Source of the DNA: Brachyspira sp. SAP_772
Lineage (GTDB): Bacteria > Spirochaetota > Brachyspiria > Brachyspirales > Brachyspiraceae
Assembly (NCBI RefSeq): GCF_009755885.1
Contig: NZ_VYIX01000002.1
Span: 1-64,000, forward strand
DNA length: 64,000 nt
Reading direction: 5' to 3'
How positions within the stretch are numbered: position 1 is the first letter of the stretch; every line of letters begins with the position of its first letter. Shown piece by piece: positions 1 to 9,317 of the stretch. The translations under genes and the position numbers were made by a program. Under the pieces are notes generated by a model. That model was not told the origin of the DNA, ran no database searches, and was given only the letters and a program-made list of their open reading frames with translations.

Positions 1-962
1 TGTTGTTTGATTATGACAGAATGAGTGAGCTTGGTGTAAATGTGGCTTATGCGGCAAGAGAATTGAGAGCGGCATATTCTGGAATAGTTGCTACTTCTAT
101 TCAGCAATTTGAGAATAAACTTGATTTTAGAGTGCGAATGGATAAAAAATACACCTACGACACTAATGTATTAAACAATTTATATATGCCAAGCACATAT
201 GGAAGACTAATACAATTAAAAGATATAGCAACAATAGAAGTTACAAATAGTCAATCAAGTATAAGGCACTACAACGGTAAAAAATCTGTAACCATAACAA
301 CCGATATAGTATTGGGTGAAACCACTGCTATAAGAGTAACAGACTCTGTTCAGGAATTCTTTGATTCTATTTCTCAAGATTATCCTAATATAAGCATAGA
401 ATTTGGAGGGGAAGTAAAAGAAACTAAAGAGCCTATGCAAAGCATATTGTATGGATATTTTGTAGCTATTATAGCTATATATATAATACTTCTATTACAA
501 TTCAATAAATTTGTTCAGCCACTTATGATACTTGGGATAATACCTTTTGGGGTTGTGGGAGTTATATTAGGTTTTGCTGCACATGGTATGCCTATGTCAT
601 TTGTTGGTGCCGTTGGTATAGTAGGGCTTGCGGGAGTTGTTGTTAATAATGGTATTATAATGGTTGACTTGATAAACAGAATATTAGAAGAAGGAAACAT
701 ACAATCAAAACAAGATGTATTTAATGCTGTAGTTGAAGGGGCAGGCGAGAGGTTTAGAGCAATATTTTTAACTACGGTTACTACAATATTTGGACTTCTT
801 CCTACAGTTTACGGAATTGGAGGTAATGCAGATTTAATTGTGCCTATGGTTATGGCTATGGCTTATGGGCTTTTATTTGCTTCACTTTTAACATTAATAT
901 TTTTACCTAGTTTGTTTATGATATCGGTAGATTTGAAATTGGTGAAGATAAAATACAAATGA
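1..962 (+). CDS. RND-family efflux transporter, C-terminal part (cut by window edge)
   Basis: The reading frame is open from the first base, so this is the 3' end of a longer gene and the apparent start at base 3 is not a real start. The product is the C-terminal third of an AcrB/HAE1-type inner-membrane pump, which exports drugs or lipophilic compounds using the proton gradient. A periplasmic porter segment (about residues 1-145) is followed by five to six hydrophobic helices. These include the typical stretch around GGEVKETKEP, then LLLQF.KFVQPL and VVNNGIIMVDLINR, which match the fourth-to-last helices of RND pumps. The protein ends shortly after the last helix, as is normal for the family. 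The substrate cannot be told. A family A repeat begins four bases after the stop codon. Confidence 0.93.
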   Translation, partial: LFDYDRMSELGVNVAYAARELRAAYSGIVATSIQQFENKLDFRVRMDKKYTYDTNVLNNLYMPSTYGRLIQLKDIATIEVTNSQSSIRHYNGKKSVTITTDIVLGETTAIRVTDSVQEFFDSISQDYPNISIEFGGEVKETKEPMQSILYGYFVAIIAIYIILLLQFNKFVQPLMILGIIPFGVVGVILGFAAHGMPMSFVGAVGIVGLAGVVVNNGIIMVDLINRILEEGNIQSKQDVFNAVVEGAGERFRAIFLTTVTTIFGLLPTVYGIGGNADLIVPMVMAMAYGLLFASLLTLIFLPSLFMISVDLKLVKIKYK

Positions 963-965
963 TTT

Positions 966-1551
966 TGAGTTTTTTGTTTTAATTATTTGCAGGGCTTTGC
1001 CCCGCACCCTACTTCTTTTGCGACTGAAAGGAGTGCCCTTGTGGCGTGCCACAAAGAAGCAAAAAGGCTGCATTGTTTAGCTTAAAATGTTAGTATTACA
1101 ATATAGTTTATACACATTCAAAAAATACAACGCTAAAGCACTCGCACTTTTTGGTTCTTTGACGAAGTCCGCACCGCGTAAGCTGCGGGAAAAAGAACAA
1201 TATAAATTTTATAATTTAATTGTACATTAAAATGCACTCCCCCGCATGACTAAGAAGTTATAATTAAAGCATAGCATTACCGTGCGGCAAGGTGGTACAG
1301 CTCGTACGCGGGAAAAAGTTGACAGAAAATAATTGTTTTACTATATACTAAAAATTTTTAAGTCTGTCTAAAATATTTTTATGTTTTTTTATTATCGGGG
1401 ACTAGCCCTCCTGCGAAGCGTGCCCGTAGGGTACACACCCCCTGTTCTTTTGCGACCGTAGGGAGTCCTTCAGGGCGACTGAAAGGAGTGCCCTTGTGGC
1501 ATGCCGCAAAGCGACCGAATGAAGTGCCTTTGGTATTGCTATAAAAGAACC
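966..1551 (+). repeat. Family A mosaic repeat, two head-to-tail units filling a convergent intergenic gap
   Basis: This gene-free stretch lies between the RND gene and a convergent TPR gene and is made almost entirely of repeat sequence. The first unit (about 966-1372) starts with a gggctttgcccc hairpin block, an acttctttt block, a variable block and an aagaagcaaaa block, and ends in gggaaaaagttgac. The second unit (about 1383-1551) is a truncated left half with several variable ~20-bp modules of the type cgaccgaaggagt. Related units occur near 6365, 7192, 8601, 8976, 12163, 15052 and 56869, all in the same orientation. A family B element (1201-1307) sits inside the first unit. No open frame longer than a few dozen codons is convincing here. 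Confidence 0.85.
1201..1307 (+). repeat. Family B repeat, copy 1, nested inside a family A unit
   Basis: This 107-bp sequence is almost identical (three differences) to 15185-15291 and occurs reverse-complemented near 37737-37820. It contains a C-rich block (cactcccccgca), a 30-bp AT-rich spacer, the 11-mer ttaccgtgcgg and a terminal gtacagctcgtac palindrome. The insertion is flanked by direct copies of gcgggaaaaag (1185-1195 and 1308-1318), which interrupts the gggaaaaagttga motif seen intact in other A copies. This looks like insertion with target duplication. Confidence 0.75.
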
Positions 1552-3813
1552 TTATATAATTAGGATTCTAGAAGATAAACCAAATATACATGATGTTTCT
1601 AATTCTTTTCCTGATTCTATATCTTTTATTTTTTCTTTTGCATCATTATTATATTTATCTATTTTTAAAATCCTTTTATATGTTTTTAAAGCATTATCTT
1701 TTTGATTTAATTTTATATAAAGTTCTGCAATAAATTCTAAGTAAAATGTACTGTTTTCATTATCTGTTATATTTTCTTTATATATTTTTATAAGCTCTTC
1801 ATAAATAGGTATGCTTTTATCTGGTCTTGAAACTTTTTGATAGAACCATGCTAAATATGATAAATCTTCCATATAAAAATCTATGTTATTTTTATAATCA
1901 TCATTATCTGCACTAGATATTTTTTTATTTTCAAAACTTTTTATCTTTTTAAGACATACTTCTATAGCTTTATTGTATGTTTCCAATGCACTTTCTTTAT
2001 CATCAATTTTTAAATATAAATCTGCCTGTATTTTTAAAAGCTCATAATCATTTTTATTTTTTGATATTTCTTTATCACATTCTTTTATTAAGTCATTATA
2101 TATTTCAAAGGCTTCTTCTTTATTTACTATTTTTATATAAATATCTGCAGTTTCTTTTAAATATTCTTTTTTGTATCTCTTATATTTTTTTATAAGTTCT
2201 CTGCATTTTTGTATAGCTTTTTCATAATATAAATTTTTACTTTCTATATCATTAAGTTTATCATATAAAGAAGCAATTTTTTTTAATATATCAAGTTTAC
2301 TGTCTCTTATATATGTATATAAGAATGGTTCATCATCAGCTATTTTTAAATATTCTTTATATGCTTCTATAGCATTATTGTATTTTCCAAGCATTTCATA
2401 ACATTCTGCTAATTTTTTATGATATTGGCATGGCTCATTTAAAATTTCTATAGCTTTATTATAATGCTTAATAGCCTCTTCATAGTTTTCTAATTTTTCA
2501 TAGATTTCAGCAATATTAATATAATAGTCTGATTTTTTACCGTAAATTTCTATAGCTTTATTGTAATAATCAATAGCCTCATTATAATTTTCTGCATTTT
2601 TATAAGTACTGGCAATATCAATATAACAATTCAATTCATTATCAGGATACATTTTTATAATCATTTTATATGCATTTATTGCCTTTTTATAATTTTTGCC
2701 TTCTCTATATGTTTTAGCTATATTTTTATAATTTTCTATGGATATTTGATTATATAATTCTATAGCTTTATCATATTCTCTATATCTTTTATAAAAGTCT
2801 GCGAGCATTTCTCTGCATGCAGAAGCTGACTGACAATAATGCCAACTATCATCTATAATATCATTATATGCCTCAATTATATCATTATAAGTTTCGCTTC
2901 CTTTAAAATCCTTATCATCATCTGGTATAATCATAAATGGTGCTGATATATCTTTTTCTATACTGTCTTTCAAAGCGTACAAAGCATCATCATTTTTACC
3001 GAGTTTTTTATATAAATCATACAATGATTTTAATGCCTTTAAACAATCATAAAAATAATCATCTAACTCGCTTCTTACATTTATATCTAATGCCTTTTCA
3101 TAACTTTTTAAAGCTTCATCATACTGTCCATTTTTTTCATAGCTTAATCCTAAATAATGCCAATAATTAGACTCATCATGAAAATCACTAAAACAATCTA
3201 TTGAATATTTTTTGACTTTTTTAAAATATCTTACAGCATTTTGGCTTTTTCCTAAATATAAATTTATTTTCCCCAATGTATAATAATAATATTCTTTATT
3301 ATTCCAAATTGTTTCTGTATAATTTATTTCAGCTGCTTTTTTATAAAACTCTATAGCTTTATCATAATCTTTTATAACAAAGAAATGCACTTTTCCAAGT
3401 AAATACCAATATTCAGAATCTTTACCGTTTAATTCAATTGCATTTTCTAATAATTGAATAATTTCTTTTTGTATTTTTTTATTATTATCATAACAATATC
3501 TGTCATAATAATACGATGCTGCTAAATAGTATAAAACTTTATCTTTTTTATAATTAAGATTTAAAAGTTTTTTCAATGTTGCTATTACTTTTTTATATTC
3601 ATCATCAATATATGAATCATAATACTGTACCAAAGCTAATAAAAATAATAATTCTTTATTATTAGGATCTTTTTTTAAATGCTTCTTTAATATTTCTTGA
3701 GCTTCTTCATAGAAGTAAAGCACATCGTCATCTTCAAGTTCTTCATTATTTATTTTTTTATTTATTAATTCTTTTATTTCTTCTATTGTGTAATTTTTTT
3801 TATTATCTAGCAT
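1552..3813 (-). CDS. TPR-repeat protein (paralogue 1)
   Basis: This 753-residue protein is built almost wholly from tetratricopeptide repeats, helical scaffolds that bind other proteins. Repeats such as YDEALKSYEKALDIN, YDKAIELYNQ, YNEAIDYYNKAIEI and YEEAIKHYNKAIEI recur along the chain. There is no signal peptide or membrane segment, so it is probably cytoplasmic. The start is supported by an aggag ribosome-binding site before the ATG. It is a tandem paralogue of the next gene (3918-6266), being collinear over its length, but has one TPR unit fewer in the central array and a different last 15 or so residues. The stop codon lies exactly at the edge of a family A repeat. Brachyspira genomes carry many such TPR genes, and no specific function can be assigned. 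Confidence 0.9.
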   Translation of the reverse strand: MLDNKKNYTIEEIKELINKKINNEELEDDDVLYFYEEAQEILKKHLKKDPNNKELLFLLALVQYYDSYIDDEYKKVIATLKKLLNLNYKKDKVLYYLAASYYYDRYCYDNNKKIQKEIIQLLENAIELNGKDSEYWYLLGKVHFFVIKDYDKAIEFYKKAAEINYTETIWNNKEYYYYTLGKINLYLGKSQNAVRYFKKVKKYSIDCFSDFHDESNYWHYLGLSYEKNGQYDEALKSYEKALDINVRSELDDYFYDCLKALKSLYDLYKKLGKNDDALYALKDSIEKDISAPFMIIPDDDKDFKGSETYNDIIEAYNDIIDDSWHYCQSASACREMLADFYKRYREYDKAIELYNQISIENYKNIAKTYREGKNYKKAINAYKMIIKMYPDNELNCYIDIASTYKNAENYNEAIDYYNKAIEIYGKKSDYYINIAEIYEKLENYEEAIKHYNKAIEILNEPCQYHKKLAECYEMLGKYNNAIEAYKEYLKIADDEPFLYTYIRDSKLDILKKIASLYDKLNDIESKNLYYEKAIQKCRELIKKYKRYKKEYLKETADIYIKIVNKEEAFEIYNDLIKECDKEISKNKNDYELLKIQADLYLKIDDKESALETYNKAIEVCLKKIKSFENKKISSADNDDYKNNIDFYMEDLSYLAWFYQKVSRPDKSIPIYEELIKIYKENITDNENSTFYLEFIAELYIKLNQKDNALKTYKRILKIDKYNNDAKEKIKDIESGKELETSCIFGLSSRILII

Positions 3814-3917
3814 TTTATTCTCCTATTTTTTATAAAAAATTAATTAGCTAATAAAGCCTAGTATGATAATAAAAACATATTAGGCTTTTATTATTTAAAT
3901 ACTATTTATATTTTCTC

Positions 3918-6266
3918 CTATTGTTTATACTTCCTATTCCATAATTCAAAAATGTCTGCTGTTTCTACCTCTTTTCCTGATTCTATATCTTTTATGTTTT
4001 CTTTTGCATCATTATTATATTTATCTATTTCTAAAATTCTTTCATATGTTTTTAAAGCATTATCTTTTTGATTTAATTTCATATAAAGCTCTGCAATGGA
4101 TTTTAAATAAATTATATTATCTTCTTTATCTGGCATATTTTCCTTATATATTTTTATAAGCTCTTCATAAATATGTATGCTTTTATCTGGTTTTGAAATT
4201 TTTTGATAGAAAAATGCTAAATATGATAAATCTTTCATATAATAATCTATTTTATTTTTATAATCATCATCTGCAATCGATATTTTTTTATTTTCAAAAC
4301 TTTTTATATTTTTAAGGCATACTTCTATAGCTTTATTGTATGTTTCTAATGCACTTTCTTTATCATCAATTTTCAAATATAAATCTGCCTGTATTTCAAA
4401 AAGCTCATAATCATTTTTATTTCTTGATATTTCTTTATTACACTTTTCTATTAAGTCATTATATATTTCAAATGCTTTTTCTTTATTTCCTATTTTTATA
4501 TAAATATCTGCTATTTCTTTTAAATATTCTTTTTTGTTTCTCTTATATTCTTTTATAAGTTCTCTACATTTTTTTATGGCTTTTTCATAATATAAATTTC
4601 TATTTTCTATATCATTAAGTTTATCATATAGATAAGCAATATTTTTTAATGTATCAAGTTTACTGCCTCTTATATATATGAATAGTTCATCATCAGCTAT
4701 TTTAAAATATTCTTTATATGCTTCTATAGCATTATTGTATTTTCCAAGCATTTCATAACATTCTGCTAATTCTTTATAAGATTTGCATGGTTTATTTAAA
4801 ATTTCTATAGCTTTATTATAATAATTAATAGCTTCTTCATAGTTTTCTAATTTTTTATAAATTTCAGCAATATTAATATAATAGTATGAATTTTCACTGT
4901 CAATTTTTATAGCTTTATTATAATAATTAATAGCTTCTTCATAGTTTTCTAATTTTTCATATATTTCAGCAATATTAATATAATAGTCTAAATTTCCACT
5001 GTCAATTTCTATAGCTTTATTGTAATAATCAATAGCCTCATTATAATTTTCTGCATATTCATAATTAAGGGCAATATCAATATAATAATTCAATGCATCA
5101 TCAGGATACATTTTTATAATCATTTTATATGTATCTATTGCATTTTTATAATTTTTAGCTTCTATATATGTTTCAGCTATATTTTTATAATTCTCTTTAG
5201 ATGTTTGATTATATAATTCTATAGCTTTATCATATTCTCCATATCTTTTATAAAAATCTGCAAGCATTTCTCTGCATGATGCAGCTGACTTATGATAATC
5301 CCAAATAATATCATTATATGCCTCAATTATATCATTATAAGTTTCGCTTCCTTTAAAATCCTTATCATCATATGGTATAATCATAAATGGTGCTGATACA
5401 TCTTTTTTTATACTATTTTTCAAAGTATATATAGCATCATTATTTTTACCGAGTTTTTTATATAAATCATACAATGATTTTAATGCCTTTAAACAATTAT
5501 AAAAATTATCATCTAACTCGCTTCTTATATTTATATTTAATGCCATTTTATAACTTTTCAAAGCTTCATCATACTGTCCGTTTTTTTCATAGCTTAAGCC
5601 TAAATAATGCCAATAATTAGACACTTCATAAAAATTATTAAAATAATCTATTGAATCTTTTATAGCTTTTTTAAAATTTTCTATAGCATCTTGGCTTTTT
5701 CCTAAATATAAATTTATTTTCCCAAATGTATAATAATAATATTCTTTATTGTTATAAATTGTTTCTGTATAATTTATTTCAGCTGCTTTTTTATGAAACT
5801 CTATAGCTTTATCATAATCTTTTATAACAAAGAAATGTGCTGTTCCAAGTAAATACCAATATTCAGAATCTTTATTATTTAATTCAATAGCATTTTCTAA
5901 TAATTCAATAATTTTTTTTTGTATTTTTTTATTATCATAATCTTTGTCATAATAATATGATGCTGCTAAATAGTATAAAACTTTATCTTTTTTATAATTA
6001 AGATTTAAAAGTTTTTTCAATGTTGCTATTACTTTTTTATATTCATCATCAATATATGAATCATCATACTGCACCAAAGCTAATAAAAATAATAATTCTT
6101 TATTATTAGGCTCTTTTTTTAAATGCTTATTTAATATTTCTTGAGCTTCTTTATTGTAAAGTACATCATCATCTTCGAGTTTTTCATTATTTATTCTTTT
6201 ATTAATTCTTTTATTTATTAATTCTTTTATTTCTTCTATTGTGTAATTTTTTTTATTATTTTGCAT
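3918..6266 (-). CDS. TPR-repeat protein (paralogue 2)
   Basis: This 782-residue, all-TPR protein is a close paralogue of the gene just downstream (1552-3813), and the two lie in tandem on the same strand about 100 bp apart. Both begin with the same motif (NNKKNYTIEEIKELINK versus DNKKNYTIEEIKELINK) and share the order of repeats. Here the central array has three nearly identical units (YEEAINYYNKAI with YYINIAEIYEKLEN spacers) where paralogue 1 has two. The N-terminus also contains a short repeated KRINKRINN. An aagga ribosome-binding site precedes the ATG. It is probably a cytoplasmic scaffold; the partner is unknown. The pair looks like a recent tandem duplication followed by repeat expansion. 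Confidence 0.9.
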   Translation of the reverse strand: MQNNKKNYTIEEIKELINKRINKRINNEKLEDDDVLYNKEAQEILNKHLKKEPNNKELLFLLALVQYDDSYIDDEYKKVIATLKKLLNLNYKKDKVLYYLAASYYYDKDYDNKKIQKKIIELLENAIELNNKDSEYWYLLGTAHFFVIKDYDKAIEFHKKAAEINYTETIYNNKEYYYYTFGKINLYLGKSQDAIENFKKAIKDSIDYFNNFYEVSNYWHYLGLSYEKNGQYDEALKSYKMALNINIRSELDDNFYNCLKALKSLYDLYKKLGKNNDAIYTLKNSIKKDVSAPFMIIPYDDKDFKGSETYNDIIEAYNDIIWDYHKSAASCREMLADFYKRYGEYDKAIELYNQTSKENYKNIAETYIEAKNYKNAIDTYKMIIKMYPDDALNYYIDIALNYEYAENYNEAIDYYNKAIEIDSGNLDYYINIAEIYEKLENYEEAINYYNKAIKIDSENSYYYINIAEIYKKLENYEEAINYYNKAIEILNKPCKSYKELAECYEMLGKYNNAIEAYKEYFKIADDELFIYIRGSKLDTLKNIAYLYDKLNDIENRNLYYEKAIKKCRELIKEYKRNKKEYLKEIADIYIKIGNKEKAFEIYNDLIEKCNKEISRNKNDYELFEIQADLYLKIDDKESALETYNKAIEVCLKNIKSFENKKISIADDDYKNKIDYYMKDLSYLAFFYQKISKPDKSIHIYEELIKIYKENMPDKEDNIIYLKSIAELYMKLNQKDNALKTYERILEIDKYNNDAKENIKDIESGKEVETADIFELWNRKYKQ

Positions 6267-6364
6267 TTTATTTTCCTTACAGTTTATGATATTTTATATC
6301 ATTGAACTTACAAAAAATTTCACGAAACTGAGTATATACTGAAACAATTATATTTTATCAACTT

Positions 6365-6540
6365 TTAAGATATTAGCTATAGTACTTGCACTTTTTGGTT
6401 CTTTGACGAAGTCCGCACCGCGACTGAAAGGAGTCCTTCAGGGCGACCGAAGGGAGTACCTTTAGGTGCGTAGCTGCTGGAAAAAGTTGATAGAAAATTA
6501 TTCTTTAACTATATGCGTAAATAAATATATTTCAGAAATT
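6365..6540 (+). repeat. Family A repeat, right half
   Basis: The sequence runs from tgcactttttggttcttt through accgcgactgaaaggagt and gaccgaagggagt modules to ggaaaaagttgatagaaaa. It lies between the start of TPR paralogue 2 and the stop of purE and accounts for most of the 309-bp gene-free stretch 6267-6575. The rest is AT-rich with no recognisable feature. Confidence 0.75.
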
Positions 6541-6575
6541 TTATACTTGATCCTCGCCAATATGTTACAGCTCTA

Positions 6576-7064
6576 TTAAATACCAAAATCTATTGGTTTC
6601 TCGTTATCTGAAATAAAATCTTCTTTCATCTTTTTCCTATATTCTATTAATTTATTTCTTACACTCTCATATTTCAAAGACAACATTTCAACGGCAAGCA
6701 TACCAGCATTATAAGAATTATTTATACCCACAGTAGCAACAGTGATAGGCTTTGGCATTTGCACTATAGAAAGTAAAGCGTCCATTCCATCAAGCACACT
6801 AGCACTAATTGGAACACCTATTACAGGAAGTATAGTTTTAGAAGCTATAACACCCGGTAAATGAGCAGCAAGACCAGCACCCGCAATTATCACTTCAAAG
6901 TTTTGATTTTCTATATCTTTAATAGTTTTTTCAAGATGTTCAGGCACTCTATGGGCAGATAATACAAAAGCCTTATATTCAATACCAAACTCTTTTAAAC
7001 ATAAGGCAGCATTTTTCATTTTATCAGTATCGCTTCTGCTTCCAAAAATAATAGCTACTTTCAT
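6576..7064 (-). CDS. purE: N5-carboxyaminoimidazole ribonucleotide mutase, PurE class I
   Basis: PurE acts in purine synthesis, moving the carboxyl group of N5-CAIR to give CAIR. The 162-residue length is normal for the family. Visible motifs are the substrate-phosphate loop GSRSD (residues 8-12), SAHR (36-39) with the conserved histidine, and AGAGLAAHLPG (61-71). A clear aggag ribosome-binding site precedes the ATG. No purK or other purine gene is adjacent; purL lies about 11.5 kb away on the same strand. Flanked on both sides by family A repeats, it stands as a single-gene unit here. Confidence 0.97.
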   Translation of the reverse strand: MKVAIIFGSRSDTDKMKNAALCLKEFGIEYKAFVLSAHRVPEHLEKTIKDIENQNFEVIIAGAGLAAHLPGVIASKTILPVIGVPISASVLDGMDALLSIVQMPKPITVATVGINNSYNAGMLAVEMLSLKYESVRNKLIEYRKKMKEDFISDNEKPIDFGI

Positions 7065-7191
7065 ATAGATAACTCCTATAAATAAAAATCTTGAAATAAT
7101 TATATATTCTATTGTTTATTTATCAATATTTTGTTTTCATGTTCATAGCAAAAAACTACATTAACTGCATTAATTAGTAAAATTAAATTTT

Positions 7192-7519
7192 TATTTGTAC
7201 TTTCGCGAAGCGTGACCGAAGGGTGAAAACTTTGACGAAGTCCACACCGTGTACTACGGGAAAAAGTTGATATAAAATAATAGTTTTAATATATAGTAAA
7301 AATCTTTAACTCTTTTATTTTAGTTATTTGCAGGGCTTTGCCCCGCACCCCACTTCTTTTATTGGTATAAAAGAAGCAAAAGAACTGCAATTTTTTAGCT
7401 AAAAATATTGGTATTATCTTATAGTTTATATATATCCCAAACTTACAAAACCATGTCACTTGCACTTTTTGGTTCTTTTTGCTGCGGAAAAAAGTTGATA
7501 GAAAATTATTGTTTTAATA
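7192..7519 (+). repeat. Family A repeat, right half followed by a full unit
   Basis: A partial unit (about 7192-7300, ending gggaaaaagttgatataaaa) is followed head-to-tail by the cleanest full unit in the window. That unit has the gggctttgcccc block (about 7333-7344), a perfect 10-bp inverted repeat (cttcttttat at 7353-7362, ataaaagaag at 7367-7376, loop tggt), gcaaaagaactgca, and a terminal ggaaaaaagttgatag. Here the variable 20-bp modules are absent. The unit ends within a few bases of the stop codon of the AAA ATPase. Together these fill the gene-free stretch 7065-7519; 7065-7190 is AT-rich without a recognisable feature. Confidence 0.8.
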
Positions 7520-8485
7520 TTATTTTAATTCTGCACAAGTTTTTGAAATATCATAAGGTCCGTCTATTTTTGTGTAATTATATTCTTTTATAAAGAAATA
7601 CGAATTTATTGAATAATTTTCTTTTAATGCAATATGACTAAGCTGAGTTAAAACTGATGAATCATCACTAGCCATAAATATCTGGACGCCTTCTTTTGAA
7701 ATATCAACTAAAAATCTCATAAGTTCACGAAGCATTTTAGGGTCTAAACTGTTTTCAGGCTCATCAATAAATAAAATACTTTTCTTTGTTAAATTACCTG
7801 TACTGTAAAGAACTTCAAATATTCCCAGCCTTTTTATTCCTTCAGACATTATATTAATATTATAAATATTTCCGTCATTTTTATAATAATTAACAGTATT
7901 TTTATCTATTTGTATATTACCATTATAAAAATCATATCTGTTATTAAATACACTTAATAATTCTCTTTCATCAATATTTTTTCTTGCAAATATTTCATAA
8001 ATTATATCAGTATAAGAATCATCAAATCCGCTTCCTATATTTTGATTTTTAAGATAAATAACAGCATTCATAATAGATAAAATTTCTTTAGCAGGTATAA
8101 ATAAAGGTTTATAATCATAATTGTAACCATTAATTTTATCATTAGAAGTTATAGTTTCATTTTTACTATTTGAAATAGAAACATTAAAATGAACAGTATT
8201 TCCATCGTACAGATAAAGATTTTTTAGTTTATCTGTTGGTTTATTACTAGTGTCAAATTGAAAATTATTAAAATCATAAAGATTATTAATATACTGAAAT
8301 ATATTGCAATCTCTAATATTGTTATTTTTTATGTTTTTAAGTTGATGAGTTATAGAATATAAAAATTTTAATATAGTAGTTTTTCCTGTATCATTGTCAC
8401 CTGCAAATAAATTAACATTTGCAAAATTGTCAAACTTAGAATTTTTAAATTGTCTGTAATTACGAATTTCAAAATTCTTTATCAT
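7520..8485 (-). CDS. AAA-family ATPase (SMC/RecF-like head, AAA_21 type)
   Basis: This 321-residue protein has an ABC/SMC-like ATPase fold. Walker A is GDNDTGKT (residues 29-36), there is a signature-like SEGIKRLGIFE segment around residue 215, and Walker B is LFIDEPEN (about 238-245). The N-terminal IKNFEIRNYRQFKN start is typical of RecF/OLD-like ATPases. No TOPRIM or nuclease domain is fused and no obvious partner gene is next to it, so it cannot be assigned to a known defence pair. The ribosome-binding site is weak (aggt). It is isolated between two repeat-filled gaps, which together with the orphan arrangement suggests an accessory gene. Cytoplasmic ATPase activity is likely; the biological role is unknown. 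Confidence 0.85.
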   Translation of the reverse strand: MIKNFEIRNYRQFKNSKFDNFANVNLFAGDNDTGKTTILKFLYSITHQLKNIKNNNIRDCNIFQYINNLYDFNNFQFDTSNKPTDKLKNLYLYDGNTVHFNVSISNSKNETITSNDKINGYNYDYKPLFIPAKEILSIMNAVIYLKNQNIGSGFDDSYTDIIYEIFARKNIDERELLSVFNNRYDFYNGNIQIDKNTVNYYKNDGNIYNINIMSEGIKRLGIFEVLYSTGNLTKKSILFIDEPENSLDPKMLRELMRFLVDISKEGVQIFMASDDSSVLTQLSHIALKENYSINSYFFIKEYNYTKIDGPYDISKTCAELK

Positions 8486-8600
8486 AAAAATAACCTAATT
8501 ATAATATGATAATATTGTATAATATACTTTTATTATTTCAAATATTTAATTATTGTTATATGTAATTTATGATTTAACCATAGACACTAATGAATATATA

Positions 8601-8965
8601 AGTTTTTTATCAGTGGTGTCTTTGCCCCCTGCGAAGCGTTCCCTTAGGGTACAGCCCCCCACTTCTTTTACGACTGAAAGGAGTCCTTCAGGGCGACCGA
8701 AGGAAGTGCCTGCGACTGAAAGAAGTACCTTTAGGTATGGGTGCGAAGGCGGGAAAAAGTTGATAGAAAATTATTATTTTAATATACAATGAAAATTTTT
8801 TAAGCTTGTAAAAATGTATTTTAAATTTTTTGTTTGTGGTGGCTTTCCCCATGCAAAGCGTGCCCGAAGGGTGAAAACTTTGACAAAGTCCACAAAGCGA
8901 AGGCGGGAAAAAGTTGAATAAAAAATCATGTAACAAAATATAGTTATTTCAGAATATATTATTTT
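8601..8965 (+). repeat. Family A repeat, two partial units with expanded variable modules
   Basis: The first partial unit (from agttttttatcagtgg) carries three successive variable modules (cgactgaaaggagt, cgaccgaaggaagt, cgactgaaagaagt) before gggaaaaagttgatagaaa. The second (about 8817-8930) has gcaaagcgtgcccgaagg, then gaaggcgggaaaaagttgaat. This is part of the 832-bp gene-free stretch 8486-9317. Short open frames on both strands here are only low-complexity reads through repeat modules. Confidence 0.75.
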
Positions 8966-8975
8966 AGTTTATTAG

Positions 8976-9215
8976 AAAATATTTTTTAAGTTTTTTATTT
9001 GTGGTGGCGTTGCCCCACGCCCCTACTTCTTTTACGACCGTAGGAAGTGCCTTCGGTATTGGTATAAAAGAAGCAAAAGAACTACAATTTTTTAGCTAAA
9101 AATATTTTTATTATCTTATAGTTTATAGATATTCCAAAAGATACAAAGCTATAACATTTGCACTTTTTGCAACTTTTTGCGGCGGGAAAAAGTTGATCTT
9201 TTGCTTCTTTGGTAT
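8976..9215 (+). repeat. Family A repeat, near-complete unit with terminal stem
   Basis: This unit runs from aagttttttatttgtgg through one variable module (accgtaggaagtgcc) and ataaaagaagcaaaagaac to a perfect 9-bp stem: caacttttt (9170-9178) and aaaaagttg (9187-9195) with loop gcggcggg. Together with the preceding partial units it fills most of the divergent gap between the AAA ATPase and the flavin reductase-like gene. Bases 9216-9317 show only a short AT-rich leader. Confidence 0.8.
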
Positions 9216-9317
9216 ACTTCACTAAAGGTGAGTCTCTTACTTTTTTGTTCGTACTTGTTTTTTATCATTAATTAATTATCATTTAACAATATTTTTAATT
9301 TTAAGAGGTATTAAAAA

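Noticed and set aside
7520-8485. AAA ATPase as half of a known anti-phage pair (OLD/Gabija/Septu type)
   Set aside because: No fused TOPRIM and no neighbouring nuclease or helicase; both flanks are repeat DNA.
8553-8936. Overlapping open frames of about 80 codons on both strands
   Set aside because: They run through the variable modules of family A repeats, show no protein-like composition beyond repeat translation, and lack ribosome-binding sites.
966-9215. Array of regularly recurring repeats that could suggest a CRISPR
   Set aside because: Units are hundreds of bases long, unequal, mosaic and separated by genes; no short direct repeats with unique spacers and no cas genes.
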